Counted from the stretch's first letter, positions 15,383-25,568 are shown. The stretch is DNA of 41,683 bases from an uncultured Clostridia bacterium (GCA_910585795.1 CAJUFV010000270.1:1-41683); one strand, 5' to 3'. The notes: generated by a model from the letters alone, not told the origin. Translations and numbers: made by a program.

Positions 15383-15463
15383 CCGCCCCATCTCGTCAAA
15401 GAATCGCGGCTATTTAACCAAGATTTAAGGACAGACCGCCTTTAAAGCGGATATCCTTTTTCT
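15371..15463 (-). ncRNA. Antisense antitoxin RNA, locus 3
   Basis: This RNA is predicted from the perfect minus-strand promoter at 15470-15498, about 93 nt long, ending in the T7 tract after the shared stem. Its 5' part is nearly the same as the toxin mRNA leader: a 15-base match (GAAGAAAAAGGATAT) and then GGCGGTCTGTC versus GGCGGTTTGTC. These are the clearest leader repeats of the three loci, the counterpart of DRa/DRb in the par locus of pAD1. Confidence 0.75.
15379..15413. terminator. Bidirectional terminator, locus 3
   Basis: ATAGCCGC (15379-15386) pairs perfectly with GCGGCTAT (15406-15413). The minus-strand exit is TTTTTTTAT. The stem overlaps the toxin stop codon, as in locus 1. Confidence 0.8.
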
Positions 15464-15469
15464 TCTTTT

Positions 15470-15498
15470 ATTATATCGTAAATATGAGTATTTGTCAA
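15470..15498 (-). promoter_or_regulatory. Antitoxin promoter, locus 3 (perfect consensus)
   Basis: On the minus strand: TTGACA (15498-15493), exactly 17 bases, then TATAAT (15475-15470). Both hexamers are perfect. Confidence 0.85.
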
Positions 15499-15499
15499 G

Positions 15500-15526
15500 C
15501 GCATCATTTTTAATGATGTGTTTTTT
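15500..15526 (+). terminator. Terminator closing locus 3
   Basis: CGCATCATT (15500-15508) pairs with AATGATGTG (15512-15520), with one G-U pair, and is followed by TTTTTT. It lies just before the giant virion gene. Confidence 0.75.
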
Positions 15527-15555
15527 GTATGTAAAAATATACGGAGGGAAAGGTT

Positions 15556-18500
15556 ATGGCGTGGAGCAAAAGCTTAAATAATAAATTTGCAAAGATACAG
15601 CCCAAAGAAGAAGAAAAGAAGAAGGACAGCGGCTTTTATGACGATTACAAGGCCAGAAGCGGCAGTAATACAAGCAGTGTGAGCTTTACTCCGTCCGTAA
15701 AGGCGAAAACGGGCGGAAAGACGGAGAAAAGCGCACCGTCAAAGGAGTCGGGAGAAAGTACAGGCGGCAGTAAAAAGACCGCACCTACTACCGTTTTTGG
15801 TAATGATACAAAGTATTTCAGCGGATTTCAGTCGTATCAGGACAGGAAAAAGACAGGCAATGTTTTTACTCCGTCAACTGTGCTGGGACGACATAATAGC
15901 GGTTTTAACTTGGATACAACTTTAAATATGAAATCTACTTTTCAAAAACGAGATGTTAAGATGGATGGATTGTCTGATGATTTGAATTCTATGTTAAACA
16001 GTGTTGTTAATCAATATAAAAATATTAGTAAGACAAAAAAGGGAGCAGAATACAACAAAGCAGTTGAAAATCTTATAAGCAGTAACAGGGATGTTTTGTC
16101 TGAATACTCAAGCCGAACGGGGCGCGCGGCTAATCTGCCCGATATTATATATCAGTTTGAGGAGCAGAAGAAAAAAGACTGGCAGAATAAGCTTAATGCA
16201 GGGTATCAAAAACGGATAGACAATTACTATAATACAGTTAATGCGGATGATTTTGAAAGGTATACGACGGGTAATGTGAACAGGCTTGAAATGGCAAGGA
16301 CACCGGATTTGAAGAAAGCCAATAAGATTGAGCAAAAGCTGTCAAATTTGAAATTAATTCCTTATAGTGTTCTTAATGAGGAAAGCGGTATGCCGACATA
16401 TTATACGGCGTCCGGTGAGGCACGGTCTGTTGTAACAGGTGATTATGGCAATCCAAAGCAAATATATAACCCGGGACAGGTAAATTCCGATGATGTAAAG
16501 CTGCTTTATATGACAGATGATGAAAAACAAATATACAAATATTATTTTAATAAATATGGCCGGGAAAGCGCTGACAAATTTCTTAAAGATATAGAGAATA
16601 TTATTGATGAAAGAGCCATGACGGGCTTTTACGAAAGACAGCGTCAGGAGGCGGCAAATAATAAAATTGCAGGAGTGGGAAGTGATATTATTGCCGCTTT
16701 ACGCTCAGGCGGCGCAATAATTGATACAGGAAAACAGGCCTTTAAACAATGGAATTCTACTCCGAGCGAGTATGTTCCATATAATCCATATTCTGACGCG
16801 TCTGCGCCTGTACACGCACAGAGAGCGGCGCGTGAAGGAATAACACAGGATATGTCCGGATTTGGTAAAGCGGCAACAAATTTGGGGCTGAGTATAGGCG
16901 AGAATGCCGCACGGCTTCCTTTTGGCGCGGCAGGACTGCCGATTATGGGAGCAAGTGTAGCGGGACAGACGGCAGTCGATAGGGGATTAAATGGAGAAAC
17001 AAATGCGGGAAAGGCATTCGCGACGGGTACGGCGTATGGCGCGATAGAAATTGCTACGGAAAAGCTTCCGCTTGATAATATTTTAAAGGTTATGAAAGCT
17101 CCGCCGTCTGCAATGAAAGAAGCAGTCATAACTCTGCTTAAAAATGCGGGAATAGAAGCAGGGGAAGAAGCAATTTCAAATGTTGCGGACAATGTGGCAG
17201 ACCAAATCATAAACGGTGACACGTCAGAATATGCGCGGTATGTAAAGCGGCTGAAGGAGCAGGGATATTCAGAAGACAAGGCGGCAGCTACAGCATTTGC
17301 AAATATGTATTTGCTTGATACGCTTACATCAGCAGGACAAGGCGCATTGTCGGGATTTATAATGAATACAGGCTCAATGGCGGCGGGAGCGGCGATTGAC
17401 GCGTACAGCGATACGGTGAATACAGGGCGCGAGTTCAGGAATATGGGCGAGGTGCAGAGCGTTATTGACACAGGAATGGATAGCGACAATAACACCTCCG
17501 CCTACAAATATGCAAACAGGTTACAGCAGAAGCAGAAGAGGGGCGCGGATTTAAGCGACTGGAACGTGGGACGGCAGTATCAGAAAAATGTTAGGGCGGT
17601 AGACGCGGAAAACCGTCTTGCGGAAACTTACGAGGGCGTTACTAATGTACCTGTAAATATGCATGACATATTGTATACTCCGCAGGGACGGGAAATCAAC
17701 GGACGGTACGTGACGGAAAATGACAGATATTCTCCGATAGAATATGATAAAAACGGCACTCCTTATGTCAGGATAGATGAAAATATTTTAGACGGAGTTC
17801 CGAAAAAGGATTGGGGTAAGACGGTAAGAAATGTTTTGCGTGATAAATTTTCGGGCGGTATAGATTACAATGGAGAAAATATCGCAGTAAGCGGGAAATC
17901 CAGACGTGAATTTACAATGTCTAAATATACTAAAAATTTATTTGATGATTATAAAGCAGATAAATTTCGTATGTCTAATAATCTTGATGAAATTATTAAT
18001 GCTCAGTCTAATATTCAAAATGAGAAACCGATGCATGTGAGGAAAGATGATATTGTAGGATTTGATAGAGGTAATACAGTTATTAAAGTGGGTAAACATG
18101 AATTTACAGGAGATATTTTATTAGCAAACAAAGGAGACGGAACAAGACAGTTTTACGATATAATTAATTTACAGCCAACAAAAATACAGCATTCCTCCCA
18201 AGAGGGCCGCATAAATAATGTGAACACCTCAGATACGGATGGCAATGCTGTATCTTCTAATAACATTATATCCGAAAACGGCAAAAATGTCAATGGGAAA
18301 GTTGATATATCGTTAAACGGCGACACGTCAATACCTGAGACACTGAGCCATGAATACGCGCACGTTATGAGAAGGCTTGCTCCGGAGCAGTTTAAGACGT
18401 ACGAGGACTATGTTAATTCTGTTGTTAGATTAAATGATATGATACCGTATGACAGCAGCGCGCAGAGCGAGGAAACGGCGGCCATAGCAGCGGAGAAGCT

Positions 18501-21500
18501 AAAGCCTACGGCGGAGCAGATTCAGAAGGTTATAAACGGCGACTATACCATAGCCGACAAGGCGATTGACGCAATAGACAGAGTAAGCGCAAAATTAAAG
18601 GACAGGTTTGGCAAGACTCAATCCCTGCGCTTCGGCGGTGAAATGACAAACGAGCAGTTATATACAGCGCGTAAGCTATGGGAGGATGTTATAAAAGCTG
18701 CGGCGGAAAATAAGGGAATAACTGCGAATACAAACGGTACGGGCGGAACAACGGAAACAAAGTATTCGATAGTCGATATAAAGGGCAAGAATGGTGATTA
18801 CGGAAAAGGTACTTTGTTAGATACAAATTTATTTGATGGTATAAAACCGAGATATTGGAACAAGACGCTGTCAAAATTTGTTTATGATAATCTTGCCGGA
18901 AAAACCATGACCGTGCATGACGATAGCGGCAGTGGTGAAACAATTTCGTTTGCAAAAGAAAATGAACGCGTTACCAAAGACGGTGCAAAAAATTCTCACA
19001 AGGTTATTGATAAGCTGGCAAGAGCAAAAGGTAATGCTAATACGCTTGGTATTGTTCATATTGATGAATTATTGCAGACTGCAAATGATTATGGAAATGC
19101 GGATACAAACAATCATCAGTGGCTTGATAAAAATGGATGGGAATATAAAAAAGCATATATGCAGGATAAAAACGGTAGAATATATGAAACGACATTGAAT
19201 ATAGCAAAAGCACGCGATGGCAGAAATATATTATATGCACTGTCAAATACAAAACAGATAGACGAGGGCGTTGTGCCCTCAGCTCATAATAATGAGAGGG
19301 GCTCGCACACTAACCGTCTATCTGTTAAAGATAGTATATCCGATTCTGACAGAAATGTCAAGTATTCATTAAAGGAGAATGCGGACGGTACGCCTTATGT
19401 AGAAATTGATAATGATGTGCTTGACGGAGTACCGAGAAATCAGTGGAGTAAGGCGGTTTCAAAATGGCTTAATCAGAATATTCAGGGCAGAGAATTTACG
19501 GCGCAATCGGACGGTGATGTGATAAAAGCTACGAGAAAATTGACGAATGAATATTCAGGCGGTAAGCATACTCAGAATATAGTTGATACTTCTAAATATG
19601 ACGCAAAAATGAATTTGGCCGGAAATATTGATGAAGTTATAAAAATATCTCAAAAGACAGGTTCTGCAAAAGATAAAAAAAATTTAGATGGAACACTAAA
19701 GCACGGTAATTTCGCAAAAAACGGCTGGGATTATCGTAATTTTACATTTGAATATAATGGTAGAAAATACACAGCAGATGTAAATGTAGCAAAAAATGAA
19801 AGAGGACATGCGGCATATGATGTTACAAATATAAAAGAGGTTGAATCATTGTCTTACGGGCAAACACAAGAAAGTGCAGTACCCCGTATCACCAACGATT
19901 CAACCTCTAATAACAGTATATCTGATTCCGACGGAACTGTCAAGTATTCATTGAAAGAGAATGCAGGTAATAGTTTTATTGATGAACGTACCTTTGATGA
20001 GGTGGGTGACAGAAAGGTCAAGGCGTTTCAATTTGACAATCCCGAAGTGAAGCCTTATTATAAAATGATTGCTAATGAGCTTTTGAGAGATTTGTCTGAC
20101 ACAGTAAAGGGTCAGAAAATTTACATACAAGAGCATAAAAATGGAGGCATAGAAGGAATTACAGGTCAAAAGCGTACAACGAGTGAGAACATAGCCAGAA
20201 TAAAGGACAATACTGGTGCGTCATATGATGATATAAAGGATGCGCTTACTCGTATTATAAACGATAACGGACAAGAAAATATTGCGCTTGCAAAACGTGT
20301 GGAGCTTGTTATAGATGATATGCTTACGGACGGTTACAATGATTTTGAAGGTAATACAATACCTTCAAATGATGACTATATTTTACTTAAAGATAACTTG
20401 CGCGGTGAGGAAGATGTCTACGATACAGACGAGTCAGTATTTTTTGATGATGACACAGAAGATATTCCTCATATAAGAAATACGACGCTTGATAATTCTC
20501 CAAAAGATACGCTCAGTCAGCTATATGAAAACAGTATGCAGAAGGACGCATATACTGATGAATTTAAATCCGAAGCGGAGAGAAGAAAGCCTGAATTTAT
20601 GTATGAGGGTATTACCAACAAGGAAACATACGAAACGGCACAGGCAGATATTGAAAGCCGCGGCGACAGTAAAGTATTATCAGAATTATCAATGAAAAAC
20701 GGCGGCTGGACCGCTGATGATACAGCGAAATCACTCGCTCTTATGGCGCAGTACCAAACAGAGGGCAACAATGAAAAAGCCGTTGACGTTGCGAGTATGC
20801 TCCGTGAGAAAATGACTCGGGCAGGTCAGGCGATACAGGCATTGAAGATTGTCAATAAGCTTACCCCGGAAGGCAAATTAATAGAATTTTCACGAAACGC
20901 TGATGATATGATTGAAAAGCAGATAAAGCGTAAGGGTAAGGATACACAGCGTCAGATACGGCAGGAGCTTGAAGAAGCACGAGAAAAAGACGCACAACGT
21001 AAATGGTATCACGAAAGCCGGGAAGGAGAGAAAGGCGAAATAAACCCGAAGGATATTATAGAGAAAATGCCTGATATTCCTAATAAAGAATTTGCAAATT
21101 CACAGAGCCGCGTAACGGAAGAAAAGAGTTTCACTGACGAGGTGCTTGACCGTTATGGAATTGAGCATTTATCCTCCGATGATTTGGATTTTGCCGCTGA
21201 AACTCTTAACACAATAGACGGTCTTGACAGCAAGGAACAGCTTATAGACCTTATTATGGAGCAGAGCAAGCGCAGAAAAACAGCAACGGGAAAATCAGTG
21301 CGTAAAGCTTTGCGGGGACAAGATATTGAAATTTTAAAAGATATTGCCGTTCAGCAGGTATTCGGTGTGATTGCAGATAAGACACCATCAACGACGGCGC
21401 AAAAGATTTCTACATTTCAAGCTATGGCGCAATTATTAAACGCGCGTACTATGGCAAGAAATATTTTGTCCAATACGGCATTTGACGCGGTTGACACTAT

Positions 21501-24033
21501 ATCAACAGACATAGGCTCATTGGTTGACGCGGTTATGGGAGCATTTACAGGAAAGCGTACTGTAGGTCTGGACCGAGGATACGGAGAAAGAGGCAGATTT
21601 AGAGCGGGTATTGACCGCGCGAAACAGTCATACATAGACATTGCTCTTGCAGTAAATCACGAAGCAGGCGGCGGGAAATACGGTATTCCGACTGCACGGC
21701 GCACCTTCAAGGGGAGAATAGGCGGAAAGTTTGAACGCGCTATGTCATACGGACTGACGGTTACGGACGAGTTTCAAAAGGGCGCAATTTCTTACAGTGA
21801 ACAAAAGGCTAAGGAACGTCTGAAAAAGTCAGGTTTTAATCAGGCGGAAGCAGAGCTTATAACACAGCAGACAGAGAAATACAGAACTTTTCAGGACGAT
21901 ACGAGGCTTTCTTGGTTGTTGAATGGATTAAAGCAAACTATGAATATTATAGGAGTGGGCGATAAAGAGTATGTTCAAATACGAGGTAAGCAAATTCCTA
22001 TACATGAATTTGGACTGGGTGATATTGTTCAGAAGTATACAACTGTACCGGGTAATCTTATTTCGCGCAGTGTTGAGTATTCGCCGCTCGGATATTGCAA
22101 GGCTTTATGGACGATGGGAAAGGCGGCGTATAACAAGACGCGTGGAGTAAATATGTCGGCACAGACGCAAAGGAACATTGCCCTGTCTCTTGCAAGACCT
22201 ATGACTGGTACCGGACTTATAGCATTATTCTATATGCTCGCAAATGCGGGAGTATTTACAGGCGAACGTGAGGACGAGGACAAAAAATTAAAGGATATGC
22301 GCTCAGCTGAGGGAGTGCAAAGCACACAACTCAACTTATCGGCTCTCGGCAGATTTATAAAAAACGGAGGAAAGGACAGCGGAGGACTGCAAGACGGTGA
22401 TGTTCTTACAACAATAGGATTTCTTGAACCACTTAATACTCTTATGGCTATGGGTTCGGCAATTAATGAGGCCGAAGGCGGAATAAGCAATGTAAAGAAC
22501 TGGGCGAGCGTTGCAGGCAGCAAAACATTTGACCAGATACTTGATATGTCTACAATGTCAACAATGAGAAATGTGTTTACTGCAATATCAAATGACGGCG
22601 GCTTTCCGGAGGTTGCCCTTGCTGTAGGTACAAGCGGAGCGACAGGATTTATTCCGTCTGTGGCAAGGCAGGCAGCGAGTTTTACGGATAATTCCGCACG
22701 TTATCCCTACATGGAGGAAACACGTAAAAAGAGTGCGGAGGAACAGGTAAAAGCAAGTCTGCCGTTTGCGAGAAATACTGTTGCAGCTAAAATTACTCCG
22801 TTTGGCGTGAACAAAACAAATACAAGCGGTAACAAGGCAATGGATTTTTTCAATAATTTCTTAAACCCCGGATATTCAAACGTATATCAGAGTACGGATA
22901 TATCAGAGGAATTATACAGACTGGCAGAGCAAAGCACAGATGTGTTGCCGCATACACCGTCAACATCATTTAAGTATGACGGAGAACAGTTTAAGCCGAG
23001 AGGAAAGGAATATGAAAGGTACAGCCGTCTTGTCGGTACGATTACGGCACAGAAAATGCGCGGTATTATAAATTCTGACGGGTACGGGAATATGAGTGAC
23101 GACTACAGGATTGCCGCTCTGTCCGAGGCGGCAAGCGAAGGCGAGAAGGAGGCTAAAGCGCAGTTTGCGGAGGGAAAAGAAGCGGCAAAATCTGCATCGG
23201 TGTTTAAAATGACACAGCCGCGCGTATTGACAGAGAAGAAAGCGCAAATGCAGGAGAAGCAGAAGCAGACAGAACGAGTGACAGAACAGATACAGAAAGT
23301 CGCTGAAAGATTGGCGGCGGCCGTGCCTGACAAGGCGGAAGGGTACAGCGCGAAGTCATTGCAGGAGTTCGATATAAAAAGCGTAAATATTGACGGTAAG
23401 AGTTACGACATAGACGGCGATATGCTGACAAAGGTTACGGAAGCCGCAACTGACGAGCATTACTCAAATGTTGAAAAGCTGCTCAATAATGAAGCCAATA
23501 TTGAGGACGTTATCGGTTATACATCTAAAGGCAAGGCAAGCACTGCCGAACAGGCGGACGGCACAAAGGTGAAGCTTACGGGCAAGATGTACAACGAGGA
23601 CGGCACACCGAGATTTGACGAGCTGGCAATTGCGAAAATAATACGCAAGTCCAAGGAAAAAGCAAAGTCAAACGCTATAGAAAAATATCGAAGTGAAATA
23701 ACCGGCTCTGACGCGCCGCCGGCTGAAGAAAAAAGCGTAAAGGTTTCACAAGGCAGCAGCAGGAGGTTTACAAGCGCAAAGGCTTCGGGGAAAAAATCCT
23801 CTGGAGGGGGCAGAAAGCGTTCGTCGGGTAAAAGCAGCAGCGGCAACGTCAGATTTACAAGTGCAAGGGCTTTATTATCAGGCAGAGATACAGCGAGAAC
23901 AAGCCGTACAAGCTCTGCGGCGCTGCCTAATATTATGAATACGAACCTTTTGCGTATGGCGGCAAGTCCGTATATAAAAAATAACAAAGTTTCAAACGCG
24001 GTTAAGCCGCTTGAAAATCCATTATTTATGTAG
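15556..24033 (+). CDS. Giant polyvalent virion protein (2825 aa)
   Basis: This is a single uninterrupted frame. The first 130 residues are low-complexity Ser/Thr/Lys. Glycine/alanine-rich hydrophobic segments lie at about 446-500 and 584-619. Three diverged copies of one domain follow at about 733-877, 1069-1236 and 1269-1431, with shared cues (LDGVPxxxW, KYTKN/KHTQN, NLDEII, HGxFAKNGWDYRNF-like ends, YDIxNI). A zinc-metallopeptidase motif HEYAH sits at 932-936 with E972/E973 as possible third ligand. A region at about 1949-2272 resembles LPD38, and a basic Ser/Gly/Arg tail lies near 2727-2779. Phage polyvalent proteins of this kind are packaged and delivered with the DNA. The likely role is an ejected multi-enzyme that conditions the host. 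The domain repeats look like LPD3-type domains; that name is tentative. Confidence 0.75.
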   Translation: MAWSKSLNNKFAKIQPKEEEKKKDSGFYDDYKARSGSNTSSVSFTPSVKAKTGGKTEKSAPSKESGESTGGSKKTAPTTVFGNDTKYFSGFQSYQDRKKTGNVFTPSTVLGRHNSGFNLDTTLNMKSTFQKRDVKMDGLSDDLNSMLNSVVNQYKNISKTKKGAEYNKAVENLISSNRDVLSEYSSRTGRAANLPDIIYQFEEQKKKDWQNKLNAGYQKRIDNYYNTVNADDFERYTTGNVNRLEMARTPDLKKANKIEQKLSNLKLIPYSVLNEESGMPTYYTASGEARSVVTGDYGNPKQIYNPGQVNSDDVKLLYMTDDEKQIYKYYFNKYGRESADKFLKDIENIIDERAMTGFYERQRQEAANNKIAGVGSDIIAALRSGGAIIDTGKQAFKQWNSTPSEYVPYNPYSDASAPVHAQRAAREGITQDMSGFGKAATNLGLSIGENAARLPFGAAGLPIMGASVAGQTAVDRGLNGETNAGKAFATGTAYGAIEIATEKLPLDNILKVMKAPPSAMKEAVITLLKNAGIEAGEEAISNVADNVADQIINGDTSEYARYVKRLKEQGYSEDKAAATAFANMYLLDTLTSAGQGALSGFIMNTGSMAAGAAIDAYSDTVNTGREFRNMGEVQSVIDTGMDSDNNTSAYKYANRLQQKQKRGADLSDWNVGRQYQKNVRAVDAENRLAETYEGVTNVPVNMHDILYTPQGREINGRYVTENDRYSPIEYDKNGTPYVRIDENILDGVPKKDWGKTVRNVLRDKFSGGIDYNGENIAVSGKSRREFTMSKYTKNLFDDYKADKFRMSNNLDEIINAQSNIQNEKPMHVRKDDIVGFDRGNTVIKVGKHEFTGDILLANKGDGTRQFYDIINLQPTKIQHSSQEGRINNVNTSDTDGNAVSSNNIISENGKNVNGKVDISLNGDTSIPETLSHEYAHVMRRLAPEQFKTYEDYVNSVVRLNDMIPYDSSAQSEETAAIAAEKLKPTAEQIQKVINGDYTIADKAIDAIDRVSAKLKDRFGKTQSLRFGGEMTNEQLYTARKLWEDVIKAAAENKGITANTNGTGGTTETKYSIVDIKGKNGDYGKGTLLDTNLFDGIKPRYWNKTLSKFVYDNLAGKTMTVHDDSGSGETISFAKENERVTKDGAKNSHKVIDKLARAKGNANTLGIVHIDELLQTANDYGNADTNNHQWLDKNGWEYKKAYMQDKNGRIYETTLNIAKARDGRNILYALSNTKQIDEGVVPSAHNNERGSHTNRLSVKDSISDSDRNVKYSLKENADGTPYVEIDNDVLDGVPRNQWSKAVSKWLNQNIQGREFTAQSDGDVIKATRKLTNEYSGGKHTQNIVDTSKYDAKMNLAGNIDEVIKISQKTGSAKDKKNLDGTLKHGNFAKNGWDYRNFTFEYNGRKYTADVNVAKNERGHAAYDVTNIKEVESLSYGQTQESAVPRITNDSTSNNSISDSDGTVKYSLKENAGNSFIDERTFDEVGDRKVKAFQFDNPEVKPYYKMIANELLRDLSDTVKGQKIYIQEHKNGGIEGITGQKRTTSENIARIKDNTGASYDDIKDALTRIINDNGQENIALAKRVELVIDDMLTDGYNDFEGNTIPSNDDYILLKDNLRGEEDVYDTDESVFFDDDTEDIPHIRNTTLDNSPKDTLSQLYENSMQKDAYTDEFKSEAERRKPEFMYEGITNKETYETAQADIESRGDSKVLSELSMKNGGWTADDTAKSLALMAQYQTEGNNEKAVDVASMLREKMTRAGQAIQALKIVNKLTPEGKLIEFSRNADDMIEKQIKRKGKDTQRQIRQELEEAREKDAQRKWYHESREGEKGEINPKDIIEKMPDIPNKEFANSQSRVTEEKSFTDEVLDRYGIEHLSSDDLDFAAETLNTIDGLDSKEQLIDLIMEQSKRRKTATGKSVRKALRGQDIEILKDIAVQQVFGVIADKTPSTTAQKISTFQAMAQLLNARTMARNILSNTAFDAVDTISTDIGSLVDAVMGAFTGKRTVGLDRGYGERGRFRAGIDRAKQSYIDIALAVNHEAGGGKYGIPTARRTFKGRIGGKFERAMSYGLTVTDEFQKGAISYSEQKAKERLKKSGFNQAEAELITQQTEKYRTFQDDTRLSWLLNGLKQTMNIIGVGDKEYVQIRGKQIPIHEFGLGDIVQKYTTVPGNLISRSVEYSPLGYCKALWTMGKAAYNKTRGVNMSAQTQRNIALSLARPMTGTGLIALFYMLANAGVFTGEREDEDKKLKDMRSAEGVQSTQLNLSALGRFIKNGGKDSGGLQDGDVLTTIGFLEPLNTLMAMGSAINEAEGGISNVKNWASVAGSKTFDQILDMSTMSTMRNVFTAISNDGGFPEVALAVGTSGATGFIPSVARQAASFTDNSARYPYMEETRKKSAEEQVKASLPFARNTVAAKITPFGVNKTNTSGNKAMDFFNNFLNPGYSNVYQSTDISEELYRLAEQSTDVLPHTPSTSFKYDGEQFKPRGKEYERYSRLVGTITAQKMRGIINSDGYGNMSDDYRIAALSEAASEGEKEAKAQFAEGKEAAKSASVFKMTQPRVLTEKKAQMQEKQKQTERVTEQIQKVAERLAAAVPDKAEGYSAKSLQEFDIKSVNIDGKSYDIDGDMLTKVTEAATDEHYSNVEKLLNNEANIEDVIGYTSKGKASTAEQADGTKVKLTGKMYNEDGTPRFDELAIAKIIRKSKEKAKSNAIEKYRSEITGSDAPPAEEKSVKVSQGSSRRFTSAKASGKKSSGGGRKRSSGKSSSGNVRFTSARALLSGRDTARTSRTSSAALPNIMNTNLLRMAASPYIKNNKVSNAVKPLENPLFM

Positions 24034-24037
24034 TTAT

Positions 24038-24060
24038 AAAGCACCCGTAAGGGTGCTTTT
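24038..24060 (+). terminator. Terminator after the giant gene
   Basis: AAAGCACCC (24038-24046) pairs with GGGTGCTTT (24051-24059) around GTAA. It lies 5 bases after the stop codon and 20 bases before the next start, so the fibre and lysis genes may need readthrough. Confidence 0.8.
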
Positions 24061-24080
24061 AATATGGAAGGAGTGATTTT

Positions 24081-24875
24081 ATGAAAACAGCAATTATCAA
24101 AAGCAACGGCGTAAGAGACGGCACGGAGGAGCGCGTCACGCATAACTGGGCGGCAGAGTATGCCGAGCGGTTAGTAGAAAAGGAGGCGAGTGAGAGAAAA
24201 AAAGCGGACGATAAGTTGAGTGAAAAAATTGATAATCACGCGAATGAGCGGGCGACAGGAACAAAGTACAGTCATGTCAGGCTGTCCGACAGCGTAAGCA
24301 GTACTTTGGGTACAGGCAGCGCAGCGGCCGCCACGCCGTATGCTGTAAAGCAGGCGTACGACAAGGGCGTTGCAGGTGTGAACGCGGCGGCGGGGGTGCA
24401 GGTTAATCTTAACGCGGAGATTGCGGACAGACAGACCGCGGACACTGTATTGCAGGGTAAGATTGACGATGAAGCGGCGGACAGACAGTCGGCAGACGCA
24501 GAGGCGCAACGGCGTATTACTCTGGAGGAAGGAATACGTGAAAGCAGTGATGCGGCTTTAAGAGCACAGATTATTGATTTATATAGCTTATCGCATATGC
24601 ACAATAATTTGGATATTTTAGACAGCATAACAAGCGAGCGCATTAAGGAGTGGGACAGTAATGTTGATTTTGCAGAGTATAAGGAATACATGAGGCTGAC
24701 AATCTTTGGGATAGTGAACGAGCTGAAACGGTTATATACTGCTATTGGAGTAAATCATTACGACGGAGGACTGTTCGGTATGACATATGACGACGCCGCG
24801 CTTGACGGAGGCAATTTTAGCGAAGCGGTAAGCGGAATTGTTGACTGCGGCGGATTTGAGCCGATAGGTGTGTAG
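24081..24875 (+). CDS. Tail fibre-like coiled-coil protein
   Basis: This 264-residue protein has long charged coiled coils at about 28-60 and 110-160 (EIADRQTADTVLQGKIDDEA, with a second EAADRQSADAEAQ copy). They flank a fibre motif at about 70-93 (SHVRLSDSVSSTLGTGSAAA, then ATPYAVKQAYD), as in the repeats of phage tail fibre proteins. A SLSHMHNNLDILDSIT segment follows. The C-terminus is a compact Gly/Asp-rich end. It probably is a trimeric stem or connector attaching receptor-binding proteins to the tail. The ribosome binding site is GGAAGGAGTG. Confidence 0.7.
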   Translation: MKTAIIKSNGVRDGTEERVTHNWAAEYAERLVEKEASERKKADDKLSEKIDNHANERATGTKYSHVRLSDSVSSTLGTGSAAAATPYAVKQAYDKGVAGVNAAAGVQVNLNAEIADRQTADTVLQGKIDDEAADRQSADAEAQRRITLEEGIRESSDAALRAQIIDLYSLSHMHNNLDILDSITSERIKEWDSNVDFAEYKEYMRLTIFGIVNELKRLYTAIGVNHYDGGLFGMTYDDAALDGGNFSEAVSGIVDCGGFEPIGV

Positions 24876-24887
24876 AGAGGAGTAAAT

Positions 24888-25502
24888 ATGGCGAATAAAA
24901 TACAGGTAAAAAGAGGAAGAAAGGCGGATATGCCCCAGCTTTCGGCCGGCGAGCTGGGCTTTGCTGTGGATACCAATGAGGTGTTTATCGGAAACGGCGA
25001 GGGAAATATGAATATTCCGCTGGGGGCTAAGGGAGAAAAAGGCGACAAGGGCGATAAAGGAGATAAGGGAGATAAAGGGGATATTGTGGAGATTGAGCCT
25101 ATTATGGTGTCAAATACACTGGATGTAATTTCGGCGACTGGCTATGCGCGACTTGATGATACAGAAACTGACAGAAATATATCAGGAATATTGTATGATG
25201 TAATGACAACTTGGGGTAAGGCAGTGCACGGCAAAAATCACGGCACATTTGAACTTAACAGTGGCAGTACGGTGGTTCTTTCAATAAGATTATATGTAGA
25301 AAACGGGGTTATATATTGGGATGAATATTATGACGATTACAGCAGCGATTTAATATGTCTTGGTGAGGAAACTGCGCAGGGACATCACGGAGATAGTGTC
25401 ATTTCATTTGACTATGAAAATGACAATCCGGTAGCAACACAGGAAATGTCACTTAGAGAGGCGGTTATTGATTTGTTGACAAGAGCAATATTAAAAAGAT
25501 GA
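24888..25502 (+). CDS. Receptor-binding fibre with collagen-like stretch
   Basis: This 204-residue protein has an N-terminal module at about 1-45 (MANKIQVKRGRKADMPQLSA, then GELGFAVDTNEVFIGNGEGN) of the type that begins many phage fibres and tropism determinants. Seven Gly-X-Y triplets follow (GAK GEK GDK x4 GDI, residues 46-66), which can form a collagen-like trimer. A beta-rich tip makes up the remainder. The same N-terminal module opens the gene at 26356, so tips have been swapped onto a shared base. AGAGGAG precedes the start. Confidence 0.75.
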   Translation: MANKIQVKRGRKADMPQLSAGELGFAVDTNEVFIGNGEGNMNIPLGAKGEKGDKGDKGDKGDKGDIVEIEPIMVSNTLDVISATGYARLDDTETDRNISGILYDVMTTWGKAVHGKNHGTFELNSGSTVVLSIRLYVENGVIYWDEYYDDYSSDLICLGEETAQGHHGDSVISFDYENDNPVATQEMSLREAVIDLLTRAILKR

Positions 25503-25568
25503 TAAAGAGTTGAAAAATTATGAAAAAAGGCATATATCCAATGGAAAGTAAAGATAAGGGGGGATAAT

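Noticed and set aside
16644..17495. Long open frame on the minus strand within the giant gene
   Set aside because: It is a shadow of the real gene's codon bias, with no start signal and no recognisable domain.
25520..25567. 15-codon reading frame between two fibre genes
   Set aside because: There is no convincing ribosome binding site, and it overlaps that of the next gene; probably chance.
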